64,000 nucleotides of DNA, taken from NCBI GenBank assembly GCA_963732655.1, contig CAVTAI010000013.1, positions 310,001 through 374,000 of the forward strand, written 5' to 3'. The notes beneath the pieces were generated by a model. It was not told where the DNA came from, did no database searches, and saw nothing but the letters and a program-made list of their open reading frames with translations. This stretch comes from CAVTWS01 sp963732655. GTDB lineage: Bacteria > Actinomycetota > Acidimicrobiia > Acidimicrobiales > SHLQ01. Shown piece after piece: positions 52,999 through 62,967 of the stretch. The number at the start of each line of letters is the position of its first letter. The stretch's first letter is position 1. The position numbers and the translations under genes were made by a program.

Positions 52999-55197
52999 CC
53001 GCCCCCCGGGGCCGAACCGAGGAACACGGCGCGGGCCAGATCGTCACGCTCGAGGAGGTCCCGCGCCGAGCCGTCGAAGCGCACCTGACCCTTCTCGAGG
53101 AAGATGGCCCGGTCGGCCACCGCCAGGGCCACGTTGAGGGACTGCTCGACGATGATCATGGTGAGGCCGTCCGCCTTGAGCTGCTCCACCACCTGCAGGA
53201 GGTCCTGGACCACGACGGGGGCGAGGCCGAGTGACAGCTCGTCGATGATGAGGACCTCGGGTTCGAGGAGCAGTACCCGGGCCAGCGCCAACATCTGTTG
53301 CTGGCCGCCTGACAGAGTTCCCGCCGGCTGGTCGTAGGCCTCGGCCAGCGCCGGGAAGAGGGTCGTGACCCGGTCGATGCTGCGTTGGCGGCGGTTCGGG
53401 TCGTGACGGAGCGCGAACGACCCCGACCTCGAGGTTGTCGCCGACCGTGAGGGCGGGGAACACGCCCTTGCCGCCCGGGAGCAGCTGGATGCCGGCGGCG
53501 ATGCGTTGCTCGGGCGAGGCGTAGGTGATGTTCCGACCGTGGAGGCGCACGCTGCCGCGAGACGGTGTCCCGAGACCGGCGATCACCCGCAGGATGGTGG
53601 ACTTCCCGGCGCCGTTGGTGCCGAGCAAGGCCAGGCATTCGCCCTTGGCCACCTCGAAGTCGACGCCGAAGAGGATCTGCACCGGGCCGTAGGAGAAGTC
53701 GATGTCGTGCACCTGGAGCGCGGGGACGTGGGCCGGATCGGTTTGCTGGCGCTGGTGCTCGTCGAGTTCCTCACGCAGGTCGGCCACGATCATCGACAGG
53801 TCGTTGCGGATGAACGACGAACTGCGCACGAGGAGCCAGCCGCCGATCAGGGACGCGGGCGCCATGATCATGATGGCCGTGGGCCGCGGACCGTTGGCAG
53901 ATAGCAGGAGGAACGACACGAACCCTCCGCCGACGGCTCCGACGAAGAAGATGTAGACGCCGGCCAGGGCCGAGCCCAGCCCGCGGAGCCGGTAGGGGAC
54001 GACCGCTTGGATCACGGGTCCGATCATCACGAACGACGCTGACAGCAGAATGGCCGGAGGGATGCCGGCGACGGCGAAGGACCAGGCCGACGGCATGGCG
54101 TATCGCACGGGCAGCAGGACCGAGACCGGGATCACCAGGTAGCCGACGGTGGCGAGCGCCCGGGACGGATCGCGCCGGTACCGGCGGTCGAACGACCGGC
54201 CGACAAACGGAAGTACGCACAGCGCGCCCAGACCGCTCACCGTCGTGACCAGGCCCCGTTCGAACGACGAGAGGCCGAACTCGTCCTCCATGTAGAGGTT
54301 GGCCAGGATCGGCTCGGTGAAGATGCCGAACCCGAGCGCGGCGAACGCCATGATCGTGGTGCGCAGGGTCTTGATCTCCATCAGGCGGGCCCAGCCGGCC
54401 TCCATGCTGATCGGCGTCGGCGATGCGTCCTCGATGGCCTCTCCGAGCACGTCGAGCTTCTCGTGCTGGCCCCGCACCGGCTCCGGCAAACGTAGGGCGA
54501 AGAACGCGATCACCGCCGTCGGTATCCCGAGGACGAGGAACGACCACCGCCAGCCCTCGTGCGCCGCCGGCCAAGGTGGCGATTCCGCCGACAATGAGGG
54601 GGCTGACCGAGCCCACGATCCGGCCCGACATGAAGTGGCTCGCGCCGACCCGACCCCGCACGCCGATGGGGTAGGTGTCGGCCAGCAGCGAACCGTGCAC
54701 GGTGACGGTGCTGGCCTTGGCCATACCCACCCGGCGCGGGTCCAGAACAGCATGAAGGCATTGGTGGCCAGCCCCGACAGCGTCACCATCGCGGCGAAGA
54801 CGAAACCCGCTCCACCGATGATCAGGCTGCGGCGCATCCGATCGGCCAGCCACCCCAGGGGCAGACCACCGAGCACGATGAAACCGCCGACGGCGGCGGC
54901 CATGAACACGATGGTGCCGTCGCTCACGCCGAAGGTGTCGCGGATGTCGGGCGCCAGCACGCTGAGCGAGGCCGCCTCCAACTCGTCGAACGCCACCAGC
55001 AGCATCAACACGATGAGCGTCGTGTGTCCGCCCTGACGCAGACCGTCGGCCAGGCTCACCTCGTCCTCGCCCACCCCCGGGAGCAGGTCGTCGGCGAAGA
55101 CGGGACGCCGGCGGGACTCATCGTCGGTGGCCTGACGCTCTGCTTCCGCGTCCAGGACGGACGACGCCGCGTTCGAGAAGGTTTCGCCGTCGGTCAC
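52995..55197 (-). CDS. MFS transporter fused to a LivF-type ATPase, with frame breaks
   Basis: About 734 residues. An MFS domain (residues 45-470: FDELEAASLSVLAPDIRDTF, GLPLGWLADRMRRS in motif A position) continues through a short charged linker (LREELDEHQRQQTD) into a complete LivF cassette: LLGTNGAGKST near 525, TLSGGQQQML, VLIIDELSLGLAP. The frame is uninterrupted from mid-MFS (about 54560) to 53425, so the fusion is real. Three breaks need correction: one G missing near 54728, a compensating change near 54562, and one extra base in CCCC at 53421-53424. GTG 55197 is a tentative start. It is translationally coupled to the LivH-M-G fusion. Confidence 0.78.
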
Positions 55198-55301
55198 TCG
55201 GCGCGACTCATGGTGGCGGCAGCGATCATTCGGAAGGTCCCCCTCGGCGACGCGGTCACGCTCCCCCACGGAACGCGCGTGCTGCGGGGACACTAGGGAA
55301 T

Positions 55302-55333
55302 CACCACCGGTGAGGCAAGGTCCGTCGGTGGTG
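55302..55333. promoter_or_regulatory. 8-bp inverted repeat in the divergent region before the SDR gene
   Basis: CACCACCG (55302-55309) and CGGTGGTG (55326-55333) are inverted around a 16-nt spacer. They lie between the MFS-LivF start and the SDR start, in a 203-bp gap with no gene. The second arm is 14 nt upstream of a -35-like TTCGAC, suiting an operator. Confidence 0.35.
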
Positions 55334-55346
55334 TTCGGTGACGACG

Positions 55347-55376
55347 TTCGACCGTCGCCGTGGCGGCGCCTACGAT
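55347..55376 (+). promoter_or_regulatory. Candidate promoter of the SDR gene
   Basis: TTCGAC (55347-55352), 18 nt, TACGAT (55371-55376), then 24 nt to GTG 55401, which has GGGAGG upstream. The block GCCTACGATCCCCCC is shared exactly with the region before 41673, and TTCGAC plus TACGGT recurs before 62968. Confidence 0.45.
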
Positions 55377-55400
55377 CCCCCCCACTCCAGGGAGGCACAC

Positions 55401-56168
55401 GTGGACACACGAATCAGTGACGGCCGTTTCGATGGCAAGGTGGCATTCATCACCGGGGCGGGGAGCGGTATCGGCGCCGCGGTCGTGAAACGACTCGTGG
55501 CCGAAGGAGCGACGGTGGTCGCCGCCGATGTGGATCGGGTCGGCCTCGAGGCCACCTTGGCCGCCACGTCGAACCTGCCCGGGTACGTGCAGGGCATCGA
55601 GCTCGACGTATCGTCCCGGGATGCCGACTTCGCCGCCATCGCCCAATGCGTGAGCGACCATGGCCGGCTCGACGTGCTGGGCAACGTGGCCGGGATCCTG
55701 GCCAGCGGGTACACCGCCGATGTCGCCGAAGCGACGTATAGGCGGATCATGGCCGTCAACGTCGACGGCCCGTTCTTCCTGAGCCAGGCGGCGATACCTC
55801 ACCTCCTGAAGTCCGAGGGCTCGATCGTGAACATCGCCTCGAACGCGGGACTGCAGGGCGTGGCCTACATCGTCCCGTACTCCATGAGCAAAGGTGCAGT
55901 TGTCGCCTTCACCCGCTCGCTCGCTCTCGAACTGGTGAAGACCCCGGTGCGGGTCAACGCCATCGCGCCGGCGGGCACCAACACCAACATCGGCAACTCG
56001 ATGGATCTGCCCGACACGATCGACTTCGAGCTCGTTGGCCGGATGGCCGGCTACCGCGGCATGAACGAGCCCGAGGAGGTCGCCGCCTTGTTCGCCTTCG
56101 TCGCGTCCGACGAAGCGCCCGGCATTCACGGCGCCATCCTCCGCATCGACCGCGGCGTGACGCTTTAG
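55401..56168 (+). CDS. Short-chain dehydrogenase/reductase
   Basis: A 255-residue SDR: ITGAGSGIGAA, GNVAGILAS, catalytic Ser in NIASNAGLQG, YSMSK, and a C-terminal GAILRIDRGVTL. GTG 55401 has GGGAGG 5-6 nt upstream and is far better placed than the alternative start at 55338. Substrate unknown. Single gene behind its own promoter-like element. Confidence 0.9.
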   Translation: MDTRISDGRFDGKVAFITGAGSGIGAAVVKRLVAEGATVVAADVDRVGLEATLAATSNLPGYVQGIELDVSSRDADFAAIAQCVSDHGRLDVLGNVAGILASGYTADVAEATYRRIMAVNVDGPFFLSQAAIPHLLKSEGSIVNIASNAGLQGVAYIVPYSMSKGAVVAFTRSLALELVKTPVRVNAIAPAGTNTNIGNSMDLPDTIDFELVGRMAGYRGMNEPEEVAALFAFVASDEAPGIHGAILRIDRGVTL

Positions 56169-56268
56169 TTGAGGTGCGCCACCCGAGCCGACAACGCAAC
56201 GGCGCCGTTGGGTTGGCTGTGCCGGTCCGAGGCGCGGGCATCGGCGGAGGTGACGATACGGTGCGCCG

Positions 56269-56691
56269 GTGGTCGAGGACCGAGGTGACCGGATCGCTTG
56301 GGCGATGGGGGTGTCGATCACGATTGCCGGGGTGATGCATTTCGTGTCACCGATGTTGTTCGACGACATCGTGCCGCCGTGGTTGCCGCCGAGCGAACGG
56401 TTCTGGACCTACGTGAGTGGTGTCGCAGAGCTGGTCGTGGGCCCGATGCTGCTGGTGGAGCGGACGAGGCGTCGGGCGGCGTACGCGGCGGTGGGGCTGT
56501 TGGTCTTCGTGTACCCGGCGAACCTCTACATGGCGTGGGACTGGCGGGATCGGCCGGCGGGCGAGCAGTTGATCGCCTACGCGCGTCTGCCGTTCCAGTT
56601 CCTCTTCATCTGGCTCGCGTGGCAGGTGGCGAAGCGGTCGACGCCGACCCGGCTGCGCCACGCGCTGATAGATCGCTCAGGTGGCGAGTGA
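56269..56691 (+). CDS. DoxX-like integral membrane protein
   Basis: A 140-residue protein with four hydrophobic segments (about 10-28, 50-65, 70-90, 110-130) and the DoxX-like features AGVMHFVSP, SGVAELVVGP and YPANLYMA. The function of this branch is not established. GTG 56269 lacks a clear ribosome site; ATG 56305 is an alternative that would shorten it by 12 residues. Its 3' end overlaps the convergent heliorhodopsin gene by 15 nt. Confidence 0.75.
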   Translation: MVEDRGDRIAWAMGVSITIAGVMHFVSPMLFDDIVPPWLPPSERFWTYVSGVAELVVGPMLLVERTRRRAAYAAVGLLVFVYPANLYMAWDWRDRPAGEQLIAYARLPFQFLFIWLAWQVAKRSTPTRLRHALIDRSGGE

Positions 56692-57483
56692 CCCGCCGTA
56701 GATCTGCCAAGCCAGCACCGATTTTGCCACGAGGCTGAGGACGAGGTAGGTCTTCTCGCCGAAGGCGTAGTCGCGCCAGCGGCCGATCCCTCGGTACTGC
56801 AACCACTGATTGAGCCCGAAGCTGAAGAAGAAGATCAGCTCGGCGATCACGATGCCGTAGACGAAGCCGGGCACCGTGTCGGCACCGACGACGTTGACCC
56901 AGATCGCTACCCACGGGGCGACACCGGCGATCGTGCCGAACCAGAACGGCATCATCGTCGTCGATGTCCGGCCGGGCGGGTTCATGCGTTCCTGTAGCCA
57001 GCCGAACAGGATCATGGCGATGTTCGCGCCGGCGATGGCGACCATGGCGGCGATGTCGGTGATACCGCTGTACGACGCGATCAACAGCACCATCAGAGTG
57101 GCGCTGAGCGAGTACTCCACCCACCGGAACCGGTTGACGCCTCGGCGCAGGTCGCTCTCGTAGGTGCGACGTGCGAACGTGGCCGTGGCGAAGTGGTCGA
57201 ATGCGGCACACAGCAAGAACACCGCGATGGCCGGGCCGATCCGGACGTCGAACAGCCCCTCGGGTGCGGTCAACGGTGTGCCCGGTGGCCCTTGCGGATA
57301 GGTGGAGGTGACGGTGATGGCGAAGTCGCTCGCCATCACGAGGATCAGCACCGCCTGCGCGGCGTGCAGGACCGTCAGGCCGAGGTTCCACCTGAGCAGA
57401 TCCGCCAGGCGCTCCGGCGTGACACCGGAGGCGACGGACTCGGTGCTTTCGGAGCTCCGTTGCGGTGTCGCTGGTCCGTTCAT
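56677..57483 (-). CDS. Heliorhodopsin
   Basis: A 268-residue seven-helix retinal protein of the heliorhodopsin family. The Schiff-base Lys is K254 in LSLVAKSVLAWQIYGGSL (helix 7), the counterion is E123 in RFRWVEYSLSATLM (helix 3), and GWLQERMNPPG and FFFSFGLNQWLQYRG are typical of the family. Heliorhodopsins insert with the opposite orientation to pump rhodopsins and are thought to signal or regulate enzymes. ATG 57483 has GAAGG 7 nt upstream; an open frame to 57645 is not protein-like. It lies 209 bp downstream of a Liv-type ABC operon on the same strand. No retinal synthesis gene is in the window. Confidence 0.93.
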   Translation of the reverse strand: MNGPATPQRSSESTESVASGVTPERLADLLRWNLGLTVLHAAQAVLILVMASDFAITVTSTYPQGPPGTPLTAPEGLFDVRIGPAIAVFLLCAAFDHFATATFARRTYESDLRRGVNRFRWVEYSLSATLMVLLIASYSGITDIAAMVAIAGANIAMILFGWLQERMNPPGRTSTTMMPFWFGTIAGVAPWVAIWVNVVGADTVPGFVYGIVIAELIFFFSFGLNQWLQYRGIGRWRDYAFGEKTYLVLSLVAKSVLAWQIYGGSLAT

Positions 57484-57692
57484 GTCTGGCCTTCTTGTAT
57501 GCGGAACGGGAGCCTCACGCGAATCGATGGATGGAGTCTGGCATCGAATGCCTCCGGTACTGGGGGGGTTGCCCGGTAGTACGTTGCGGTACGGGAAAAC
57601 AGATGCACGGGTGTCGTGGGCGCCCGAGGATACGAGCGCCAGCACGCCTTCGGCGGCTCCTGGCCCGGTACGGCCTGGAGTGAGGCCGCGAC

Positions 57693-58597
<905 letters not shown>

Positions 58598-58605
<8 letters not shown>

Positions 58606-59371
58606 CCTGGCTCGCTCCCTGGCCCAGGTAGGCGTCGATGACCCGGCTGTCCTTCCACACCTCGGCGGGCGGGCCTTCGGCGATGGTTTGTCCGAGCTCG
58701 AGAACCACGATTCGGCTGCACAGCTGGTCGATGAAGTCGATCTTGTGCTCCACCAGGAGAACGGCGGTGCCGGCGGCGTTCATCTCCCTCAGGATCGAGC
58801 CGAGGAACCCGGTTTCGGCCTCGTTGAGGCCGGCTGCCGGCTCGTCGAGCATGAGCATGACCGGGTCTCCGGCGAGCGCCCCGGCCAGCTCCAGCATGCG
58901 CTGCTGGCCGTACGTCAGCAGCCCGGTGGGGGCGTGGGCCAGCTCGGCCAGGCCCACCCGCGCCAAGGCGGCGTGGGCCTTCTCGCATCGTTCACGTTCG
59001 GCCCGCGCCATGCCCGGACGGTCGATCCACGAGCCGAGCAGACCGCGCCGGTGCTGGTTGGTCGTGGTGAGCAGCACGTTCTCCACGCAGGTCAGCGAGT
59101 AGATGTTCTGGGGGGTCTGGTAGGTGCGCATCAACCCGGCGTGGCGGATACGGCGCGGTTTCCCGAGGGCGAGCGGCGCACCGTGGACGCTGGCGGTGCC
59201 CGAGGCCGGCACCACGCCGCTGATGGCGTTCAGGAAGGTGGACTTGCCCGAGCCGTTGGGGCCGATGAGCCCGAGGATCTCACCGTCGCGCACCTCCAAG
59301 GAGACGCCGTCGACGGCTCGGACGGCCCCGAAGTTCACGGTGATGTCGCGGGCCTCGAAGGTGGCGGTCAC
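58598..59371 (-). CDS. livG: LivG-type ABC ATPase
   Basis: A 257-residue ATPase: LIGPNGSGKST Walker A (near 38), LLTYGQQRMLELAG signature, VMLMLDEPAAGLN Walker B, and the LivG-type insertion RTYQTPQNIYSLTCVENVL. It lies 6 nt after livM and overlaps livF by 8 nt. Partner of the permeases at 59378-61395. Confidence 0.94.
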
Positions 59372-59377
59372 GATGAC

Positions 59378-60505
59378 TCACCTCCCGCCGGCCCCGGCGA
59401 CCGGCATGCCGTCGAGGGCGCGCTCGACCCGCTCGGTGAGCGACGGTCCGTCGGGACGCATCTCGACGGAGCGACCCTGGCGGTGGTCCCACCACCGGCG
59501 GAGTTTGTGCCAACCACCGGCCAGACCATCGGGGAGATAGACGATGATGGCCAGGATGACGAGGCCCTTGATCAACGTCTGGTACCGAGCGAGCGACTCG
59601 AACCACTCCTCGAACCAGATGATGAACGCCGAGCCCAGGATCGTGCCCCACGGGGAGTCGATGCCCCCGAGCAGCACGATGATGAAGAGGTCGAGCGACA
59701 ACGTGGCCGCGAACGAGTCGGGCGCGATGGCACCGACTCGATGGGCGAACAGGGAACCGACCGCGGCGGCCATGGCCGACGAGAGGGCGAACATCACGAA
59801 GTTGATGCGCAACGTGTCGACGCCCTTGGTGGCGGCCACCTGGGAGTTGTCGCGGTTGGCGATGGCGTCGCGTTTGAGGGGCGACCGCTCGACCCAGACG
59901 ATGAGGAGCAAGATGCACGCCATCAGTCCGACCATCAGCAGGTACTGCGAGTGGACGCTTTCGAAGGTGTAGCCGAACAACCTCGGTAGAGGCACGCCGC
60001 TGGTGATCTCGCCGCCGGGCGCCGAGAAGCTCTCCCACTTCGAGACCACCTGGATGACGATGGTCGAGAACGCGATGGTGCCGATGGCGAAGTAGAAGTG
60101 GGCTGCTCGCGACACGATGGCCATGAAGAACGCTCCGACCAAGGCGCCGATCACCACCGCGGCGATGAACCCGGCAGTGAAGCCGCGCGGCCACTCCCAC
60201 AAGCCGAAGAAATCTTGGCCGCGAGACGCCCACACCGACACATACGCGCCGAGGGCGTAGAAGGCGGTGTGGGAGAAGGCGAAGATCCCGCTGACGCCGA
60301 ACACGAGGTAGAACGAGGCACCCAGGAGGATGAGGGTCACCCAGTTGGTGAACAGCAGCAGGTCGACGTCGCTGCCGTACCGGATCGGTGCCAACACGAA
60401 GAAGAGCAGCACCAGAACCAGGGTGCGGTAGTGCTTCTGCCGGTAGATCGACGGCAGCAGTGCCGGGCGTCCGGCGAGTGCGACGGTGTCAGAGGCGTCG
60501 GCCAC
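59378..60505 (-). CDS. livM: LivM-type ABC permease
   Basis: A 375-residue permease with about nine membrane segments and the LivM hallmarks SGIFAFSHTAFYALGAYVS, ANRDNSQVAATKGVDTLRINFVMFALSSAMAA and LGGIDSPWGTILGSAF. The C-terminal 35 residues are charged. ATG 60505 overlaps the livH stop by 17 nt. Confidence 0.93.
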   Translation of the reverse strand: MADASDTVALAGRPALLPSIYRQKHYRTLVLVLLFFVLAPIRYGSDVDLLLFTNWVTLILLGASFYLVFGVSGIFAFSHTAFYALGAYVSVWASRGQDFFGLWEWPRGFTAGFIAAVVIGALVGAFFMAIVSRAAHFYFAIGTIAFSTIVIQVVSKWESFSAPGGEITSGVPLPRLFGYTFESVHSQYLLMVGLMACILLLIVWVERSPLKRDAIANRDNSQVAATKGVDTLRINFVMFALSSAMAAAVGSLFAHRVGAIAPDSFAATLSLDLFIIVLLGGIDSPWGTILGSAFIIWFEEWFESLARYQTLIKGLVILAIIVYLPDGLAGGWHKLRRWWDHRQGRSVEMRPDGPSLTERVERALDGMPVAGAGGR

Positions 60506-61395
60506 TGGTCCCCCTGAACAGTCCCTGAGGCCGCAACGCGATGACGGCGAGCATGACGATCATCGGATAGGCCGCAGTGAAGTCGGGGGAGATGTACCCC
60601 GATCCGAACTCCTGAGCCAGTCCCAGCATGAGCGCCGCCGCGGCCACCCCGACGAGACTGTCGAAGCCTCCGAGTACGGCGGCGGCGAACGCGGTGAGCA
60701 TCGGGGCGAACCCGAGCTCGGTCGTGAGCGACTTGTTGGGGGCGATGAGCATGCCGCCGATTCCGGACAGCACCGAGGCGACGCCGAACGTGAGGAGCGA
60801 CATCTTGTCGACGCGTACCCCTTGCATCCGAGCGGCCTCCCGGTTGGACGCGAGCGCCCGAACCTGCCGCCCGAACTGGGTGTTGTTGAACAACACGATG
60901 AGGACGGCCAGCAGGGCGAAGGTGACCCCGACCATCAAGATGGTCTGGTACTGGATGCGGGCGCCGCCGACTGCGCCACACGCCCTGGAACGGTGGCGAG
61001 AGGAGCTTCTGGCCGCGGTCGCTCCCGATCGTGCGGACGATGCTCTGGTCGATGATCAGCGCGGCCGCGAAGGTGGCGATGACGATCACGTGGATCGAGC
61101 GCCCCCGCAGCGGCGCGTAGCAGAAGCGTTCGACCGCCAGCCCGATGACGAACAGCGCGGCGATCAGTACCACGAGGGCCACCGGATAGGACCAGCCCTG
61201 CTTCTCGACGCCCCACCAGGCGAAGTAGCCCCCGGCCGTGACCAGCGAGCCCTGGGCGAAGTTCACCGCGCCGGTCGCCTTGAAGATCAACATGAACCCC
61301 AAGGCGACCAGCGTGGCGATCGATCCGACACCGATGCCGGTCGCGAGGATGGTGAGGAACTTGGCCAGACCACTGACCGCGAGCACCTCGATCAT
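60489..61395 (-). CDS. livH: LivH-type ABC permease, one frame break
   Basis: About 302 residues. The N-terminal part (ATLVALGFMLIFKATGAVNFAQGSLVTAGG) is read from ATG 61395 to about 60985 (PPFQGVW). The remainder (GAVGGARIQYQTILMVGVTFAL, SNREAARMQGVRVDKMSLLTF, ALRPQGLF) is in the next frame. One missing G in GTGTGGCGC near 60980-60988 would join them. All family landmarks are present across the break, which favours sequencing error. It follows the binding-protein gene by 39 nt. Confidence 0.82.
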
Positions 61396-61434
61396 CGTTC
61401 CATCCTCTCGACCGGCATCATCGGTGGTTCGTCC

Positions 61435-62751
61435 TCAGCCCAGGGGAATGACGGCCAGCGTGGCGGGCAGACCTTCGTCGTTGAACTCGGCGAAGGTGCT
61501 CTCCACCGCCCAGCTGTTGTCGCTGTTGGCGTACGGCCCGCAGACACCGTCGGTGTCGAGGCCGTTGAAGGCGGCTTGCAGGGTGGCCGGGTCGGCGGCG
61601 CCGTTGGCCTCGATGACCGCCTTGAGGATGTACACCGTGTCGTACGTCTGGGCGGCGTAGTACGACGGGAGGTACCCGGCGCGCTCCTCGAACGCCGCCG
61701 ACCACTCGGGATCAGCGTCGAGCGGGTTGCAGTCGAGGTTCATGATGATGTTGTCGAGTTGGTCAGGCTCGAAGGCGGTGTAGAAGCTCGAGAACCCGGC
61801 GCTGCCTGGCATCACCAGGGGGATGTCGAGGCCCTGGGCCTCGAAGGTCGGGATCTCCAGGAGCAGGTTGTTCGGGGTACCCCAGGACAGCACGACGTCG
61901 GTGCCGTCCATGGCCAGGACCTCGGTGGTCAGATCCTCGGCGTTGAAGTCGTGCGGAGCCTCGGCTCCGACGGTGCACCCGTTCTCGGCGATGGTGGCCT
62001 TCTGGGCGTCCGAACCGGCCAGACCGAACGACAAGTTGAAGTACAGCAGACCGAAGTTGCACGCCCCGAGCTCGTCGATGGCGTACTGAGCTGCGGCGCT
62101 GGCCGACTCGTCGTTGGGCACCCGGATCGACCACAACCACTCGCTGGCCGCGGTGCCGCCCGTGAGAGCCTGCGGGTTGGTCGAGAAGTTGATCAGCGGG
62201 ATGCCACCGGCGGCGACGTCGGCGGCCGCGGCGTCGAGCGCGCTCGACGAGCCGAAGCCGAAGATCACCGTGGGCTCCGCCGCCAACCAGGCGGCGACAT
62301 CGGCGATGGCCTGATCGCCGAACGTGGCCGGCGTGATGACCGGCGTCTCGAACTCGATCGGCTGGCCGCAGATGCCACCGGCCTCGTTGATCTCCTCGAT
62401 CGCCATCTGCATGCCGTCGAACGGATCGGTCGCCGACGCGGCGTTGGGATCGTCGCTCTGGTACGGGTCGCCGAGGCCATTGATCAGACGGACCGGCGCG
62501 TCGAGCGTGCAGTCCACCGCAGCCGCAGCTGTCGTGGTGGTCTCGTCCGGGGCGGCGGTCGTGGTGGTTTCGTCGCCACCCGCTTCCGCGGCGGTGGTCG
62601 TCGTGTCGTCGCCGCCTTCGGCGGCCACGGTGGTGGTGGTGTCGACGTCGGCGCTGTCGTCGTCATCGTCGCCGCACGAGGCAGCGATGATGGCGAGTGC
62701 AGCGAACGCCACGAGCCATGCGCGACGGCGCGCTCCAAACCTGGATGTCAT
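61435..62751 (-). CDS. Branched-chain-type ABC substrate-binding lipoprotein
   Basis: A 438-residue exported lipoprotein. The signal peptide has an Arg-rich start and the lipobox IAASC (near residue 26). It is followed by a low-complexity linker in which (D/E)TTTTAA recurs four times (about 38-78), then a Peripla_BP_6 domain (EEINEAGGICGQPIEFE, GFGSSSALDAAAADVA). It is the first gene of the second Liv operon. The ligand is unknown; LivJ-type proteins also bind amides, urea and aromatic acids. Confidence 0.92.
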   Translation of the reverse strand: MTSRFGARRRAWLVAFAALAIIAASCGDDDDDSADVDTTTTVAAEGGDDTTTTAAEAGGDETTTTAAPDETTTTAAAAVDCTLDAPVRLINGLGDPYQSDDPNAASATDPFDGMQMAIEEINEAGGICGQPIEFETPVITPATFGDQAIADVAAWLAAEPTVIFGFGSSSALDAAAADVAAGGIPLINFSTNPQALTGGTAASEWLWSIRVPNDESASAAAQYAIDELGACNFGLLYFNLSFGLAGSDAQKATIAENGCTVGAEAPHDFNAEDLTTEVLAMDGTDVVLSWGTPNNLLLEIPTFEAQGLDIPLVMPGSAGFSSFYTAFEPDQLDNIIMNLDCNPLDADPEWSAAFEERAGYLPSYYAAQTYDTVYILKAVIEANGAADPATLQAAFNGLDTDGVCGPYANSDNSWAVESTFAEFNDEGLPATLAVIPLG

Positions 62752-62842
62752 CCGGATCCCCTCCTGATCGAAAGTCCCGCCGGAATATCCAGCGGGCGCT
62801 TGCGTCGCGGCATGTTAGGAACACCGTCACAGAAGGGCAAGC

Positions 62843-62854
62843 GACCCTAGGGTC
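62843..62854. promoter_or_regulatory. 12-bp palindrome in the divergent region
   Basis: GACCCTAGGGTC is a perfect palindrome in the 216-bp gap between the lipoprotein gene and the acyl-CoA dehydrogenase gene. It stands 92 nt from the first start and 114 nt from the second. Candidate site for a dimeric regulator. Confidence 0.35.
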
Positions 62855-62900
62855 ACGTTGTGGGGGGCGCGGTGCAATCCGGCGGGTTGCGCGTCGACGT

Positions 62901-62931
62901 TTCGACCCGTCGCGGCCAGTGCCGCTACGGT
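62901..62931 (+). promoter_or_regulatory. Candidate promoter of the acyl-CoA dehydrogenase gene
   Basis: TTCGAC (62901-62906), 19 nt, TACGGT (62926-62931), then 36 nt to GTG 62968. The same hexamer pair, with TACGAT, stands before the SDR at 55401. Confidence 0.4.
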
Positions 62932-62967
62932 GCCGGGCGGATTCAACGCCAACCGAGGGATGACACC

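Noticed and set aside
50111..53047. Treating everything in this single frame, including the part above 51840, as one 978-residue protein.
   Set aside because: Above about 51838 the true coding frame is the neighbouring one (LivH and the start of LivM); the residues in this frame there are Arg/Pro-rich shadow sequence.
56677..57483. A light-driven ion pump (type 1 proteorhodopsin).
   Set aside because: The helix 3 DTE/NDQ-type motif is absent; the RWVEYS and LSLVAKSVLAWQ motifs fit heliorhodopsin, which does not show pump activity.
60628..62850. A 740-codon open frame on the plus strand across livH and the binding-protein gene.
   Set aside because: It is antisense to recognised genes and its composition (Val/Glu/Arg/Gly runs) mirrors the complementary codons.
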